Origin: Thalassococcus sp. S3 | GTDB taxonomy: Bacteria > Pseudomonadota > Alphaproteobacteria > Rhodobacterales > Rhodobacteraceae | DNA: 64,000 nt | Direction of reading: 5' to 3' | Assembly: GCF_004216475.1 (NCBI RefSeq) | Contig: NZ_CP022303.1 | Location: 2,046,001 to 2,110,000 of the forward strand | Part shown: positions 1-8,779 of the stretch, piece by piece | Layout: each line of letters begins with the position of its first letter | Position numbering within the stretch: position 1 is the stretch's first letter | Notes under the pieces: generated by a model | Told to the model about the DNA's origin: nothing | What the model saw: the letters and a program-made list of their open reading frames with translations, nothing else | The model's database searches: none | Made by a program: the position numbers and the translations under genes

Positions 1-22
1 CGAAGGTGAATGTCGTGGGCCG

Positions 23-76
23 TGGGAGGGGGGGCTGTCTGCCCCCCGGCCTGCGGCCTCCCCCCGAGGATATTTT
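23..76 (+). terminator. G/C-run double hairpin followed by a T-rich tail (terminator-like intergenic repeat)
   Basis: A 7 bp G-run stem (29-35 with 41-47, loop TGTCT) is followed at once by a second small hairpin (48-51 with 55-58) and then a C-run leading into TATTTT at 71-76. The orientation would end transcription from a plus-strand gene lying left of the window. From memory, a similar hairpin plus GAGGATATTT motif is common between genes in roseobacters, so it may be a dispersed element; that part is recall and was not checked. No second copy was noticed here. Confidence 0.45.
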
Positions 77-94
77 GACCCAAAGAAGCGGGGA

Positions 95-1513
95 TCAGGT
101 GCCGCAGAAGGTCGCCGGGACGACCTCGTCCGGGGTGGGCGGGCGTTGCAGCTCCGCATGGTCGGGTTGGTCGTCATAGGGACGGGCCAGGACGGTGGTG
201 AGGCGGTGGAAGGGGGTGTAGTCGCCTCCGACGGCGGCCTCGATCATTTGCTCGATCCGGTGATTGCGCGGGATGAAGGCGGGGTTCGAGCGTGCGATGA
301 GCGCCTGAGGATCGGCCTCACGCCCGGTGCGGGCCTGCCATCCGGGGAGCCAATTGTCGTAGGCTGAAGGGTCGGTGAACTGGTCGCGCGCCGTGTCGGC
401 GCCGAGGGCACGGAATGTGTTGGTGAAATCGGCATATTGTGCGGCCATGTGCTGGAGCAGGTCGGTGACGAGGGCAAGATCGCCGTCTTCTTCGGTGGCG
501 AGGCCAAGCTTGGCACGGAAGGTGGCGAGCCAGTGGTCCTGGATCAGGGCGGGCATCGCGTGGACGATCGTGGTGGCCTCTTCGACGGCGGCCTCTTTGT
601 CCTCCATCTGTTGGATCAGCGCGGTGGCGAGTTGGGCGAGGTTCCAGACGGCGATGTCGGGCTGATTGGAATAGGCGTAGCGGCCCATCCGGTCGATGGA
701 GCTGAAGACCGTGTTCGGGTGATAGGTGTCCATGAAGGCGCAGGGGCCATAGTCGATGGTCTCGCCCGAAATGGCGCAATTGTCGGTGTTCATCACGCCG
801 TGGATGAAGCCGACGCCCATCCATTGGGCGATCAATTTGGCCTGCGCGTCGCGAACCGCGGTGAGCAGGCCGAGCGGGCCTTGGGCGTCCGGGTAGTGGC
901 GCTGGATGGCGTAGTCGGTCAGCGCCTTGAGATGAGTAATCTCGCCGCGGGCAGCGAAGATCTGGAAGGTGCCGACCCGCAGGTGGCTGGAGGCCACGCG
1001 GGTGAGGACCGCGCCGGGCAGAGCCCCTTCGCGGTAGACGGGCTCTCCGGTTTCGACGGCGGCAAGCCCGCGGGTGGTGGGAATGCCGAGGGCATGCATG
1101 GCCTCGGAGACGACATATTCGCGCAGCACGGGACCCAACCAGGCGCGTCCGTCGCCCATACGGGAATAGGGCGTGGGACCGGAGCCTTTGAGCTGAATGT
1201 CACGGCGTTTTTCGTCGGTGCCGATGGTTTCGCCCAGAAGGAGGGCTCGTCCATCGCCGAGCTGTGGATTGTATTGGCCGAATTGGTGACCGGCATAGAG
1301 CTGCGCCAGAGGGGTGGCACCGTCGGGGACGGCATTGCCGGCGAAGACGCGGGCCATCTCTTCGGTCTCCCCCCGGGAGATGCGGAGGAGCTTGGCAAGA
1401 TCGTCGTTAAACGCGATGAGGCGCGGGGCGGCAACGGGTTTGGGGGGCTGCGCGGTGTAGAAGGCACCGGGCAGGCGGGCATAGCTGTTGTCGAAGGGGA
1501 TCGAGAAGGTCAT
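95..1513 (-). CDS. selO: Protein adenylyltransferase SelO (YdiU/UPF0061 family)
   Basis: 472 residues, the usual full length for bacterial SelO. This pseudokinase-fold enzyme transfers AMP from ATP to Ser, Thr or Tyr of target proteins and is linked to redox stress. Visible hallmarks are YAGHQFGQ (about 73-80) followed by QLGDGRA, the GDGRAWLGP segment (about 120-128), HGVMNTDN (about 238-245, the metal/nucleotide site) and DYGP (about 254-257). The protein ends in Cys-Gly-Thr; the antepenultimate Cys lies where animal SelO has selenocysteine. It is the last gene before the window edge on this strand; the GNAT gene follows upstream with a short gap. The family assignment is secure; the substrates in this organism are unknown. 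Confidence 0.95.
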   Translation of the reverse strand: MTFSIPFDNSYARLPGAFYTAQPPKPVAAPRLIAFNDDLAKLLRISRGETEEMARVFAGNAVPDGATPLAQLYAGHQFGQYNPQLGDGRALLLGETIGTDEKRRDIQLKGSGPTPYSRMGDGRAWLGPVLREYVVSEAMHALGIPTTRGLAAVETGEPVYREGALPGAVLTRVASSHLRVGTFQIFAARGEITHLKALTDYAIQRHYPDAQGPLGLLTAVRDAQAKLIAQWMGVGFIHGVMNTDNCAISGETIDYGPCAFMDTYHPNTVFSSIDRMGRYAYSNQPDIAVWNLAQLATALIQQMEDKEAAVEEATTIVHAMPALIQDHWLATFRAKLGLATEEDGDLALVTDLLQHMAAQYADFTNTFRALGADTARDQFTDPSAYDNWLPGWQARTGREADPQALIARSNPAFIPRNHRIEQMIEAAVGGDYTPFHRLTTVLARPYDDQPDHAELQRPPTPDEVVPATFCGT

Positions 1514-1544
1514 GAGGCTGATTTATGGCCGGAGGGCGCGATTG

Positions 1545-1994
1545 CTAGAGTGTGCGGGTCATCAGCACGTAACGGGCACGGGGGCTGAAGCCGCTGCGGC
1601 TGTAGAGGCGTTGAGCGGCCTCGTTTTCCCGGTCGACCTCGAGATGCAGCGCTTTCACGCCCGCGCTGCCCAGCGCCTTGGGCAGGGCGCTGAGGACGCT
1701 GGAGGCGATACCGCGCTTGCGGACGGCGGGGCGGATGTAGAGCTCATCGACGAAGGCATCCATGCCGCCCAACTCGATCGACCAGCCGAAGGTGATGACG
1801 ATATAGCCGAGCGGGGCACGGGCCGGGCCGATCAGATAGATGGCACCGTGCGGGCTGCCGTTAAGCAACGGTTGAATTGCATCACGGCGGGCCTCATCGG
1901 GACCTTCCAGGCCCTCTTCGGCGTGGAAAGCAGCGGAGAGGGTGTCGATGCGCTCGAGATCCTCGGGCTTGGCGAGGTGGAGGGCGGTGCTCAT
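1545..1994 (-). CDS. GNAT family N-acetyltransferase
   Basis: 149 residues. The C-terminal half carries the acetyl-CoA binding pattern RKRGIAS in the usual helix after a beta strand (VDELYIRPAVRKRG), followed by a typical HLEVDRENEAAQRLY element and the SGF turn near the end, so this is a GCN5-related acetyltransferase. The start at 1994 was chosen because its ATG overlaps the TGA of the nucleoside hydrolase gene (ATGA, 1991-1994). A longer frame starting at 2093 lies inside that gene and adds no family-like sequence. Translational coupling suggests co-expression with the hydrolase. The acceptor substrate cannot be told from the sequence. Confidence 0.88.
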   Translation of the reverse strand: MSTALHLAKPEDLERIDTLSAAFHAEEGLEGPDEARRDAIQPLLNGSPHGAIYLIGPARAPLGYIVITFGWSIELGGMDAFVDELYIRPAVRKRGIASSVLSALPKALGSAGVKALHLEVDRENEAAQRLYSRSGFSPRARYVLMTRTL

Positions 1995-2932
1995 AGCCGG
2001 GCCAGCCGTTCGGTGAGGAGTGTGAAAAAGCCGTCCGCGTCGATATCCCCCATGAACATCGCGTTGGGCGCGCGGCCCGAGACCCGCCACCAATCGGCGA
2101 CGGTCATGCCGAGGGTCAGTTGGGAGGTGGTTTCGATCTCGACATTGATGTGGCGGCCCGAAAAGAGGTCGGGGCGGATCAGGTAGGCAATCACGGTCGG
2201 GTCATGCAGGGGTGCTCCGGCGGAGCCGTATTTTTCCTTGTCGAAGCGTTCGAAGAAATCGGTCCATTCGGCGACCATTCGGCCCACCTCGGTTCCCATA
2301 TCGCGGAAGGCGTCGATGCGGGGCGCCGTCACCAGCGCCTTATGCGTGACATCAAGGGACATCACGGTGATCGGAATGCCGGATCTAAACACGATTTCAG
2401 CGGCTTCCGGGTCGACATAGATGTTGAACTCCGCTGCCGGAGTGATGTTGCCGACCTCGAAATAGGCACCACCCATCAGCACGATCTCTTGCACCTTTGC
2501 GGCGACATCGGGCGCCTTTTGCAGGGCGGTCGCGATGTTGGTGAGGGGGCCGAGTGGGCAAAGGGTCACGGTGCCGGTCGCTTCGCGGCGTAGCGTGTCG
2601 ACAATGAAGTCGACGCCATGCCCATCCGAAAGCGGCATCGTGGGATCGGGCAGTTGTGGACCGTCGAGACCGGTTTTGCCGTGCACGTGTTCGGCCGTGA
2701 TCAGCTTGCGCTTCAAGGGCGCGTCGCAGCCGGCATAGACGGGGATATCCGTACGGCCCGCCAATTGGCAAACGATGCGGGCGTTGCGTTCGGTCAGCGG
2801 CAGCGGCACGTTCCCTGCGACCGCGGTGATGCCCAGAACCTCGATCTCTTCGGGGCTGGCCACGGCGAGAAGAATGGCAACGGCGTCGTCCTGACCGGGA
2901 TCGGTGTCGATGATGATCTTGCGTGCTGGCAT
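1991..2932 (-). CDS. Nucleoside hydrolase (inosine-uridine preferring family)
   Basis: 313 residues, typical length for ribonucleoside hydrolases, which cleave the N-glycosidic bond of nucleosides to base plus ribose in purine/pyrimidine salvage. The N-terminus has the family signature DTDPGQDDA (about 9-17), whose Asp cluster binds Ca2+ and ribose; a conserved PLGPLTN stretch and a Met-Gly-Gly-Ala loop follow. The gene is first in a two-gene minus-strand unit with the GNAT gene. It is divergent from the FkbM methyltransferase with about 150 bp between. The preferred nucleoside is not predictable here. Confidence 0.93.
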   Translation of the reverse strand: MPARKIIIDTDPGQDDAVAILLAVASPEEIEVLGITAVAGNVPLPLTERNARIVCQLAGRTDIPVYAGCDAPLKRKLITAEHVHGKTGLDGPQLPDPTMPLSDGHGVDFIVDTLRREATGTVTLCPLGPLTNIATALQKAPDVAAKVQEIVLMGGAYFEVGNITPAAEFNIYVDPEAAEIVFRSGIPITVMSLDVTHKALVTAPRIDAFRDMGTEVGRMVAEWTDFFERFDKEKYGSAGAPLHDPTVIAYLIRPDLFSGRHINVEIETTSQLTLGMTVADWWRVSGRAPNAMFMGDIDADGFFTLLTERLARL

Positions 2933-3085
2933 GTGCGCTCACTTTCGGGCCTTTCGCTTCCAAGGCTTGAAAGCGCATCTGCCCTTGTTCATAAATCCAG
3001 TGGCGAGAGAGACGCAACGCATCAAGCGACGGGTTGCCGAAAAGAACCGCTCTCTCGGCAGCGAGAGGCCAGCGGGGACAGGCGC

Positions 3086-3895
3086 ATGAGTGAGATCGAA
3101 GACGAACCCGTAGCCGACATGGCCATGAGCGCGAAGTTTCGCGAATTGTGGGACAAGTTTGAAAAACCCTGGATCCGCAAGGAGTTGCGAGAAAGCTTTC
3201 CGCCGATGCGCATGACCTCGATGGGGTGCGATTTCATTATCTATCCCAAAGACAATTTTACCGAATTCAAGATGTGGGAAAACGGTCTTCCGCCTGAACA
3301 CGAAGCGACGCAGGCGATGGCCGACCGGCTGACCGGGCACGACGCGGTGATCGTGGATGTGGGCGGCAATGCGGGGGCGTTTTTCCTGCCGGTGCTCAAG
3401 GCCGCGGGGCCGGGGGCGCGGGCGGTGGTCTTTGAGCCCAATCCGGTGATGCAGGCGCGGTTGCAGCAGAACGTGGAGTTGAATGGGTTCGAAAACGTGC
3501 GGCTTTTCACCTGTGCGGTCAGCGATCAGCCGGGCCGGTCGAAGCTCTATTTCCCACGCAACGGCAACCTGGGCCAGGGGCGGGTGAATGTCGAATATGA
3601 CCACAAGGCCGCAAGCGAGGGCGTTGAGGTGGAGTTGCGTCCCTTGGCGGAGTGCCTCGCGGAGGCGGGCGTGGAGCGGATCGACTTTCTCAAGGTCGAT
3701 GTGGAAGGACTGGAGGATCGGGTGATCTGCCCGCTTTTGCAGGATGAAAACGCGCCCAAGCCGAGGCTGATCTATTTCGAGGTCGCCCATGACGGTGTCT
3801 GGCATTATCCGCTGATGGATGTGCTGGCCGAGCAGAGCTATGCCGAGGTGCAACGCTATGGCGCCAACAGCCTCTTTGAGCGAAAAGCGACGTGA
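3086..3895 (+). CDS. FkbM family SAM-dependent methyltransferase
   Basis: 269 residues. The SAM-binding motif I reads IVDVGGNAGAFF (about 89-100), followed by an acidic VFEPNP loop and the FkbM-typical LKVDVEGLE segment. FkbM enzymes O-methylate sugars or polyketide hydroxyls, which fits the glycosyltransferase that overlaps its stop by 4 bp. The start at 3086 follows a GGGGACAG ribosome-binding stretch; upstream in-frame extension into the nucleoside hydrolase region is not plausible. The pair looks like a small operon for modifying a surface glycan; the acceptor is inferred only from neighbours. Confidence 0.85.
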   Translation: MSEIEDEPVADMAMSAKFRELWDKFEKPWIRKELRESFPPMRMTSMGCDFIIYPKDNFTEFKMWENGLPPEHEATQAMADRLTGHDAVIVDVGGNAGAFFLPVLKAAGPGARAVVFEPNPVMQARLQQNVELNGFENVRLFTCAVSDQPGRSKLYFPRNGNLGQGRVNVEYDHKAASEGVEVELRPLAECLAEAGVERIDFLKVDVEGLEDRVICPLLQDENAPKPRLIYFEVAHDGVWHYPLMDVLAEQSYAEVQRYGANSLFERKAT

Positions 3896-4785
3896 GGCTT
3901 GCCTTTCTGACGATGGTCTGGCGGGACTATTGGCTGCTGGACAAATGGGTCAGCCACAACGAAAAACTCGTGCCGCGTCGGCAACTCTACGTGGTTAATC
4001 ACGGTGGCGATCCAGAGGTGGACCGGATCGCGGAGGGCTGCAACCTGATCCACGTGCCCCGCGATGAGATCACACCGGACCTCACGAGACGGCGCTGGGA
4101 TCTGGTGGGTGGGATCACCAACGGATTGCTGGCGTTTCATGACCGCGTGATCTGCACGGATGTCGACGAGTTGCTGGTCTATACTGGCTCTCAGGGCAGC
4201 TTGCTGGATCATCTGGGCCGGGCGCCGATGGAGGGTCAGGCCCTTTCACCGGTCGGGCTGAACCTGATCCCGACCCCGGAAGATGCCGAAGACGAGACGT
4301 TGCCGGTCCTGCAGCGGCATCCCAATGCGCTGGTGAGTGCGAAATACACCAAGCCCTGTATCGCGGGTGAACGGGTCGTCTACACGGTCGGGGGCCACGG
4401 GCTGGTGCGGGGCAGGTTCCGGATCGACCCGGAGATCCTGCTTTTTCATCTGCATTATGTGACGCCGGATTACGCCGAGCGGATGGCCGCAAGGCAGGAC
4501 ATCGTGAGCGCGTCGAAAGCGCAGAATGAAAACGCCGAGGCGCCCCTGAACATGCCCAAGCGGCATTGGATCAACTGGGCGAAACCCGACATGATCCGGG
4601 ACAAGGAATTCGGTATTTTCGCCCGGGCACGCGCCTTGGATGTCGCCCAGGGCTTCGATCAGTGCGCGGAGATCTTGCGGGGGGCCGTTGTCTCCGAGGG
4701 CAAGAAAACCGTTGTGGAACCGGCCATCGTCACCAAGGACCCGGTGCGGATCGTGGTGCCAAAGGCGCTTTATTCGGCGATCTGA
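3892..4785 (+). CDS. Glycosyltransferase family 2/92-like protein
   Basis: 297 residues with a GTG start in a GTGA overlap with the FkbM gene. The N-terminus (LTMVWRDYWLLDKWVSHNE) resembles glycosyltransferases that open with a short strand and a W-x-x-H element. An Asp-Val-Asp motif at about 90-92 (CTDVDELL) is the likely nucleotide-sugar/metal DxD site. No membrane segment or signal peptide is visible, so it should act in the cytoplasm. Many roseobacters carry similar glycosyltransferases of unknown product. The exact donor and acceptor are not predictable; coupling with FkbM suggests a methylated glycan. Confidence 0.75.
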   Translation: MRLAFLTMVWRDYWLLDKWVSHNEKLVPRRQLYVVNHGGDPEVDRIAEGCNLIHVPRDEITPDLTRRRWDLVGGITNGLLAFHDRVICTDVDELLVYTGSQGSLLDHLGRAPMEGQALSPVGLNLIPTPEDAEDETLPVLQRHPNALVSAKYTKPCIAGERVVYTVGGHGLVRGRFRIDPEILLFHLHYVTPDYAERMAARQDIVSASKAQNENAEAPLNMPKRHWINWAKPDMIRDKEFGIFARARALDVAQGFDQCAEILRGAVVSEGKKTVVEPAIVTKDPVRIVVPKALYSAI

Positions 4786-5594
4786 GCCTCGTCGGCCTTC
4801 ACCGCGTCCCAAAGTGCGTCCATTTCGGCCAGATCGCTGTCCTCGGGACGTTTGCCACGATGCGCCAGCCGCGCCTCGACCCCTTCAAAGCGGCGGATGA
4901 ACTTGGCGTTGGCGCGGCGGAGCGCCGCTTCGGGTTCGACGCCCAGATGGCGGCCCAGATTGGCGAGAACAAAGAGGAGGTCGCCGAATTCCTCCTCGGT
5001 CTTGTCCTGTCCCAGCGTTTCATGCGCCTCGACCAACTCTGCCGTTTCTTCGCCGATCTTGGCCAGCACGTGGCCCGCATCGGGCCAGTCGAACCCCACG
5101 CGGGCCGCGCGTTTCTGCAGCTTGTAGGCGCGCAGCAGAGCAGGCAGATGCACGGCGACGCCATCCAGGGCGCCTTTTTGAGCTTTGCCCGCGCGTTCGG
5201 CGGCCTTGATCGCCTCCCAATCGGCGGTTTGCTGTTCGGCGGATTTCTCCCGGCTCTCATCGCCGAAGACATGCGGATGCCGCGCGACCATCTTGTCCGA
5301 AATCGCCCGCACCACGCTGGCAAAGCTGAAATGCCCAGCTTCCGCGCCCATCTGCGTGTGATAGACCGTCTGGAGCAGAAGATCGCCCAGCTCCCCCTCC
5401 AACTCGGCCCAGTCGCGGCGTTCGATGGCGTCGGCGACCTCATAGGCTTCCTCGATCGTGTAGGGTGCGATGCTGTCGAAATCCTGCTCGACGTCCCAGG
5501 GGCAGCCCGTGTCTGGGTCGCGCAGACGGCGCATGATTTCAAGCAGACGGTCGATCCCGCCCTCGGGATCGTGGATCAAAGCGTCATCTGGCAT
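4770..5594 (-). CDS. mazG: Nucleoside triphosphate pyrophosphohydrolase MazG
   Basis: 274 residues with two tandem MazG domains, as in E. coli MazG (263 residues). It hydrolyses NTPs and dNTPs to NMP plus PPi. The first domain shows CPWD, EEAYE and the E-L-x-D metal site in ELGDLLLQ; the second has EETAEL and EEFGDLLF. Start 5594 was chosen because AAGGA lies about 10 bp upstream; the alternative ATG at 5615 has no ribosome-binding site. It overlaps the glycosyltransferase 3' end by 16 bp in convergent orientation and is divergent from the M20 amidohydrolase gene. Confidence 0.93.
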   Translation of the reverse strand: MPDDALIHDPEGGIDRLLEIMRRLRDPDTGCPWDVEQDFDSIAPYTIEEAYEVADAIERRDWAELEGELGDLLLQTVYHTQMGAEAGHFSFASVVRAISDKMVARHPHVFGDESREKSAEQQTADWEAIKAAERAGKAQKGALDGVAVHLPALLRAYKLQKRAARVGFDWPDAGHVLAKIGEETAELVEAHETLGQDKTEEEFGDLLFVLANLGRHLGVEPEAALRRANAKFIRRFEGVEARLAHRGKRPEDSDLAEMDALWDAVKADEAQIAE

Positions 5595-5658
5595 TGCGGC
5601 GGCGTCCTTTTGCATGTCAGATGCATCTGGAACAGACCTGAGCGCGGAGTCCATCCTT

Positions 5659-6834
5659 ATGGCCATCGTCAATCGCATCGCCGAGTTTTCTGCGGATATG
5701 ACGGCGTGGCGACGGCACTTGCACCGGATCCCGGAACTGGGGCTGGATTGCCCTGAAACGGCGGCCTTCGTGGCTGACAGGCTGCGCGAGTTTGGCGTGG
5801 ACGAGATCCACGAGGGCATCGCGCAGACGGGGTTGGTGGCCATCATCGAAGGGCAGGGCGCGGGGCCGACCATCGGTCTGCGTGCCGACATGGATGCGTT
5901 GCCGATTGAGGAGGAGACGGGGCTCGATTATGCCTCTGAAAATCCGGGTCGGATGCATGCCTGCGGCCATGACGGACACACGACGATGCTGCTGGGCGCG
6001 GCACGCTATCTGGCGGAGACGCGGAATTTTTCGGGCCGCGTGGCGCTGATTTTCCAACCGGCGGAGGAAGCGGGCGGCGGTGCAGGCGTGATGGTCGATG
6101 AGGGCATCATGGAGCGGTTCGATATCGCCGAAGTCTACGCGCTGCACAATGCGCCGGGCGTGGAGGCAGGGGCATTCTACACCACGCCGGGGCCGATCAT
6201 GGCCGCCGTGGACACGTTTCACGTTTATATTCAGGGCGTTGGCGGACATGGCGCGATGCCGCACGAGACCCGCGACCCGGTGATGGCGGCCTGCGGGATC
6301 GCACAGGCCTTTCAGACCATTGTCAGCCGCAACCATTATGCGCTGGACGATCTGGTTGTGTCGGTCACGCAGATCCACACCGGCACAATAGACAACGTGA
6401 TCCCCGACAAGGCGTATCTCAATGGCACGGTCCGCACCTTCGATCCGAAAGTGCAGAAGATGGTGATGGAGCGGATGGAGGCCATCGTGGCAGGGCAGGC
6501 GACCAGCTACGGGGTGGAGGCGCGGCTGGACTATGAAGTGCATTATCCGGCGACAATCAATGATGCTGAGAAAGCGGCCTTTGCCGCCGATGTGGCCCGC
6601 GAGGTTTCGGGCGAGAACCGCGTGATCGCCGAGGCCGGGCGGGAGATGGGGGCGGAGGATTTCGCCTATATGCTCCAGCGCCGTCCGGGGGCGTATCTGT
6701 TCCTCGGGCAGGGCGACAGCGCGGGGCTGCACCACCCGGAATATAACTTCAATGACGAGGTCGCTCCGGTCGGCGCCTCCTTCTTTGCGCGGCTCGTGGA
6801 GCGGGCGCAACCCATGGCACAGGCGGCCCGCTGA
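5659..6834 (+). CDS. M20 family metallo-amidohydrolase (hippurate hydrolase-like)
   Basis: 391 residues. It shows the M20D peptidase/aminoacylase signature: RADMDALP, then MHACGHDGHT, then QPAEE with GGG following, and a C-terminal GAEDFAYM. These supply the Cys/His/Glu/Asp ligands of the dinuclear metal centre. Such enzymes remove acyl groups from N-acyl amino acids or hydrolyse indole-amide conjugates. It starts divergently from mazG. Two bases after its stop a TTG-initiated agmatinase-like gene begins, so the three plus-strand genes form one transcription unit. The substrate is unassigned; context suggests an N-acylated or amidated amine. Confidence 0.9.
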   Translation: MAIVNRIAEFSADMTAWRRHLHRIPELGLDCPETAAFVADRLREFGVDEIHEGIAQTGLVAIIEGQGAGPTIGLRADMDALPIEEETGLDYASENPGRMHACGHDGHTTMLLGAARYLAETRNFSGRVALIFQPAEEAGGGAGVMVDEGIMERFDIAEVYALHNAPGVEAGAFYTTPGPIMAAVDTFHVYIQGVGGHGAMPHETRDPVMAACGIAQAFQTIVSRNHYALDDLVVSVTQIHTGTIDNVIPDKAYLNGTVRTFDPKVQKMVMERMEAIVAGQATSYGVEARLDYEVHYPATINDAEKAAFAADVAREVSGENRVIAEAGREMGAEDFAYMLQRRPGAYLFLGQGDSAGLHHPEYNFNDEVAPVGASFFARLVERAQPMAQAAR

Positions 6835-6836
6835 CC

Positions 6837-7799
6837 TTGGCGCTGGAAGACGCAAAGACCCAGGTAGATCAAGCCTTTACGCGAGAAAGTTTGCGTGGCC
6901 CGTCCTTTGAGAACACGTTCGGAGGGGCCACATCCTTCCTGCGGCGTCTCTATACCAAGGACCTGACAGGCGTTGATGTCGCGGTGACCGGCGTGCCTTT
7001 CGATCAGGCGGTGACCAACCGGCCCGGCGCGCGGCTGGGGCCGCGGGCGATCCGCGAAGCCTCCAGCCTGCAAGCGCCCGACGCGCCTTATGGCTGGCCC
7101 TACGATCCGTTGAGCGTGCTCAATGTGATCGACTATGGCGATCTGGCCTTTGACTATGCCCGCGTGCCGGACTTCCCCGATGCGCTCACGGCACATATCA
7201 AAACGATCCTGGACGCCGGTGCCGCATCCCTTGCGCTTGGCGGCGATCACTATGTGAGCTTCCCGATCCTGCGCGCCTACGCCGAGAAACATGGGCCGAT
7301 GTCGCTTTTGCAATTCGACGCCCACACCGACACCTGGCCCGACGATGACATGAGCCGCATCGACCATGGCACGATGTTCTACAAGGCGGTGAAATCCGGC
7401 ATCGTGGACCCGGCGACCTCAGTCCAGGTGGGTATCCGCACCACGAACGAGGATACGCTGGGCGTGAACGTCATCGACGCGCGGGAGGTGCATGAGACCG
7501 GTCCGCAGGCCGTGGTGGAGAAGATCAAAGGCATCCTTGGCGACCGTCCCGTCTATCTGAGTTTCGATATCGATGGGCTCGACCCCGCATTCGCGCCGGG
7601 CACCGGGACGCCAGTCTGGGGTGGGCTCACCTCGGCTCAGGCGGCGATCATCCTGCGGGATCTGGCGGGCATCAACATCAAGGGCGGGGATGTCGTCGAG
7701 GTCTCGCCCCCCTATGACACAACCGGCGCCACAGCGATCGCCGGCGCCCATGTGGCAACCGAAATTCTCTGCCTTCTGGGATGGCATCTGCGAACATGA
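6837..7799 (+). CDS. speB: Agmatinase (ureohydrolase), SpeB-like
   Basis: 320 residues, TTG start two bases after the amidohydrolase stop. It belongs to the arginase/agmatinase superfamily, which hydrolyses guanidino groups to urea plus amine at a di-manganese site. The ligands are visible as GGDH, FDAHTDTW and DIDGLDPAFAPG. The DAHTDT form and the following DHGTMFY segment are very like enterobacterial SpeB, so agmatine to putrescine plus urea is the best guess. It is followed by a second, divergent paralogue through an ATGA overlap. Confidence 0.85.
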   Translation: MALEDAKTQVDQAFTRESLRGPSFENTFGGATSFLRRLYTKDLTGVDVAVTGVPFDQAVTNRPGARLGPRAIREASSLQAPDAPYGWPYDPLSVLNVIDYGDLAFDYARVPDFPDALTAHIKTILDAGAASLALGGDHYVSFPILRAYAEKHGPMSLLQFDAHTDTWPDDDMSRIDHGTMFYKAVKSGIVDPATSVQVGIRTTNEDTLGVNVIDAREVHETGPQAVVEKIKGILGDRPVYLSFDIDGLDPAFAPGTGTPVWGGLTSAQAAIILRDLAGINIKGGDVVEVSPPYDTTGATAIAGAHVATEILCLLGWHLRT

Positions 7800-8743
7800 C
7801 CGATTTCAACCAACCGATCAGCGGGAACGAGCTTGCGCGCTTTTCCGGGCCGAACAGCTTTATGCGGCTGCCAGCGGCAAACAGCCTCGACGGGCTTGAT
7901 GTGGCAATGCTGGGCATCCCGATGGATATCGGCACGTCGTGGCGGTCGGGCACTCGGTTCGGGCCAAAGCAGATCCGCGCGGAAAGTGCCATGATCCGGC
8001 CCTACAACCTGCAGACCGGGGCGGCGCCCTTCGACGGCCTGCAGGTGGCCGATATCGGGGATCTGGCGATCAACACGTTTTCGCTGCGCGATAGCCTTCG
8101 CATTATATCAGAGAGTTATGACGCGATCCTCATGCATGATGTGATCCCGATGGCGATGGGCGGCGACCACTCGATCACTCTGCCGATCCTGCGTAGCATC
8201 GCAAAGAAACACGGGCCTGTCGCGTTGGTCCATGTCGATGCCCATGCCGATGTGAATGACGAGATGTTCGGGGAGAAGGAGACCCACGGCACCGTCTTCC
8301 GTCGCGCCTATGAGGAGGGTCTGATCGACCCGGCGAAGACTTACCAGATCGGTTTGCGCGGCACGGGTTACGCCGCCACCGACTTTACCGAGGCGCAGGG
8401 ATGGGGCTTCCAGATGTGGTTGGCGCCGGAGCTTTGGCATAAGCCGCTCTCGTCTCTTGGGGACGAGATCCGGCGCGATATCGGGGACCGGCCGACCTAT
8501 ATCACTTACGATATTGACAGCCTGGACCCGGCCTTCGCGCCTGGCACGGGCACGCCGGAAATCGGCGGTCTGACGACCCCGCAGGCGATGGAGCTGATCC
8601 GGGCGCTCAAGGGCGTGAATGTGGTGGGCTGCGATCTGGTGGAGGTGTCGCCGCCCTACGATCCTTCGGGCAACACCGCGCTGACAGCGGCGAACCTGCT
8701 TTACGAGCTGTTGTGTATTCTGCCGGGTGTGACATATCGCTAG
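7796..8743 (+). CDS. Second ureohydrolase, guanidinobutyrase/guanidinopropionase-like
   Basis: 315 residues, starting at the ATG of an ATGA overlap with the upstream agmatinase gene; an earlier in-frame start at 7781 would lie deeper in that gene. All metal ligands are present (GGDHS, VDAHADVND, DIDSLDPAFAPG). The N-terminal SFMRLP element, DVNDEMFGEK and THGTVFRRA are features I associate with guanidinobutyrase and guanidinopropionase rather than SpeB. This paralogue therefore probably uses a carboxylated guanidino substrate, but published annotations often call both agmatinase. Family certain, substrate inferred. Confidence 0.83.
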   Translation: MTDFNQPISGNELARFSGPNSFMRLPAANSLDGLDVAMLGIPMDIGTSWRSGTRFGPKQIRAESAMIRPYNLQTGAAPFDGLQVADIGDLAINTFSLRDSLRIISESYDAILMHDVIPMAMGGDHSITLPILRSIAKKHGPVALVHVDAHADVNDEMFGEKETHGTVFRRAYEEGLIDPAKTYQIGLRGTGYAATDFTEAQGWGFQMWLAPELWHKPLSSLGDEIRRDIGDRPTYITYDIDSLDPAFAPGTGTPEIGGLTTPQAMELIRALKGVNVVGCDLVEVSPPYDPSGNTALTAANLLYELLCILPGVTYR

Positions 8744-8779
8744 GTGGCCTGCGGGCCGCCCAGCGGACAACAATAGGAC

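Noticed and set aside
437..1588. 383-codon plus-strand frame opposite selO
   Set aside because: Low-complexity Gly/Asp/Val-rich translation with no family features; it is a shadow of the GC-rich selO gene.
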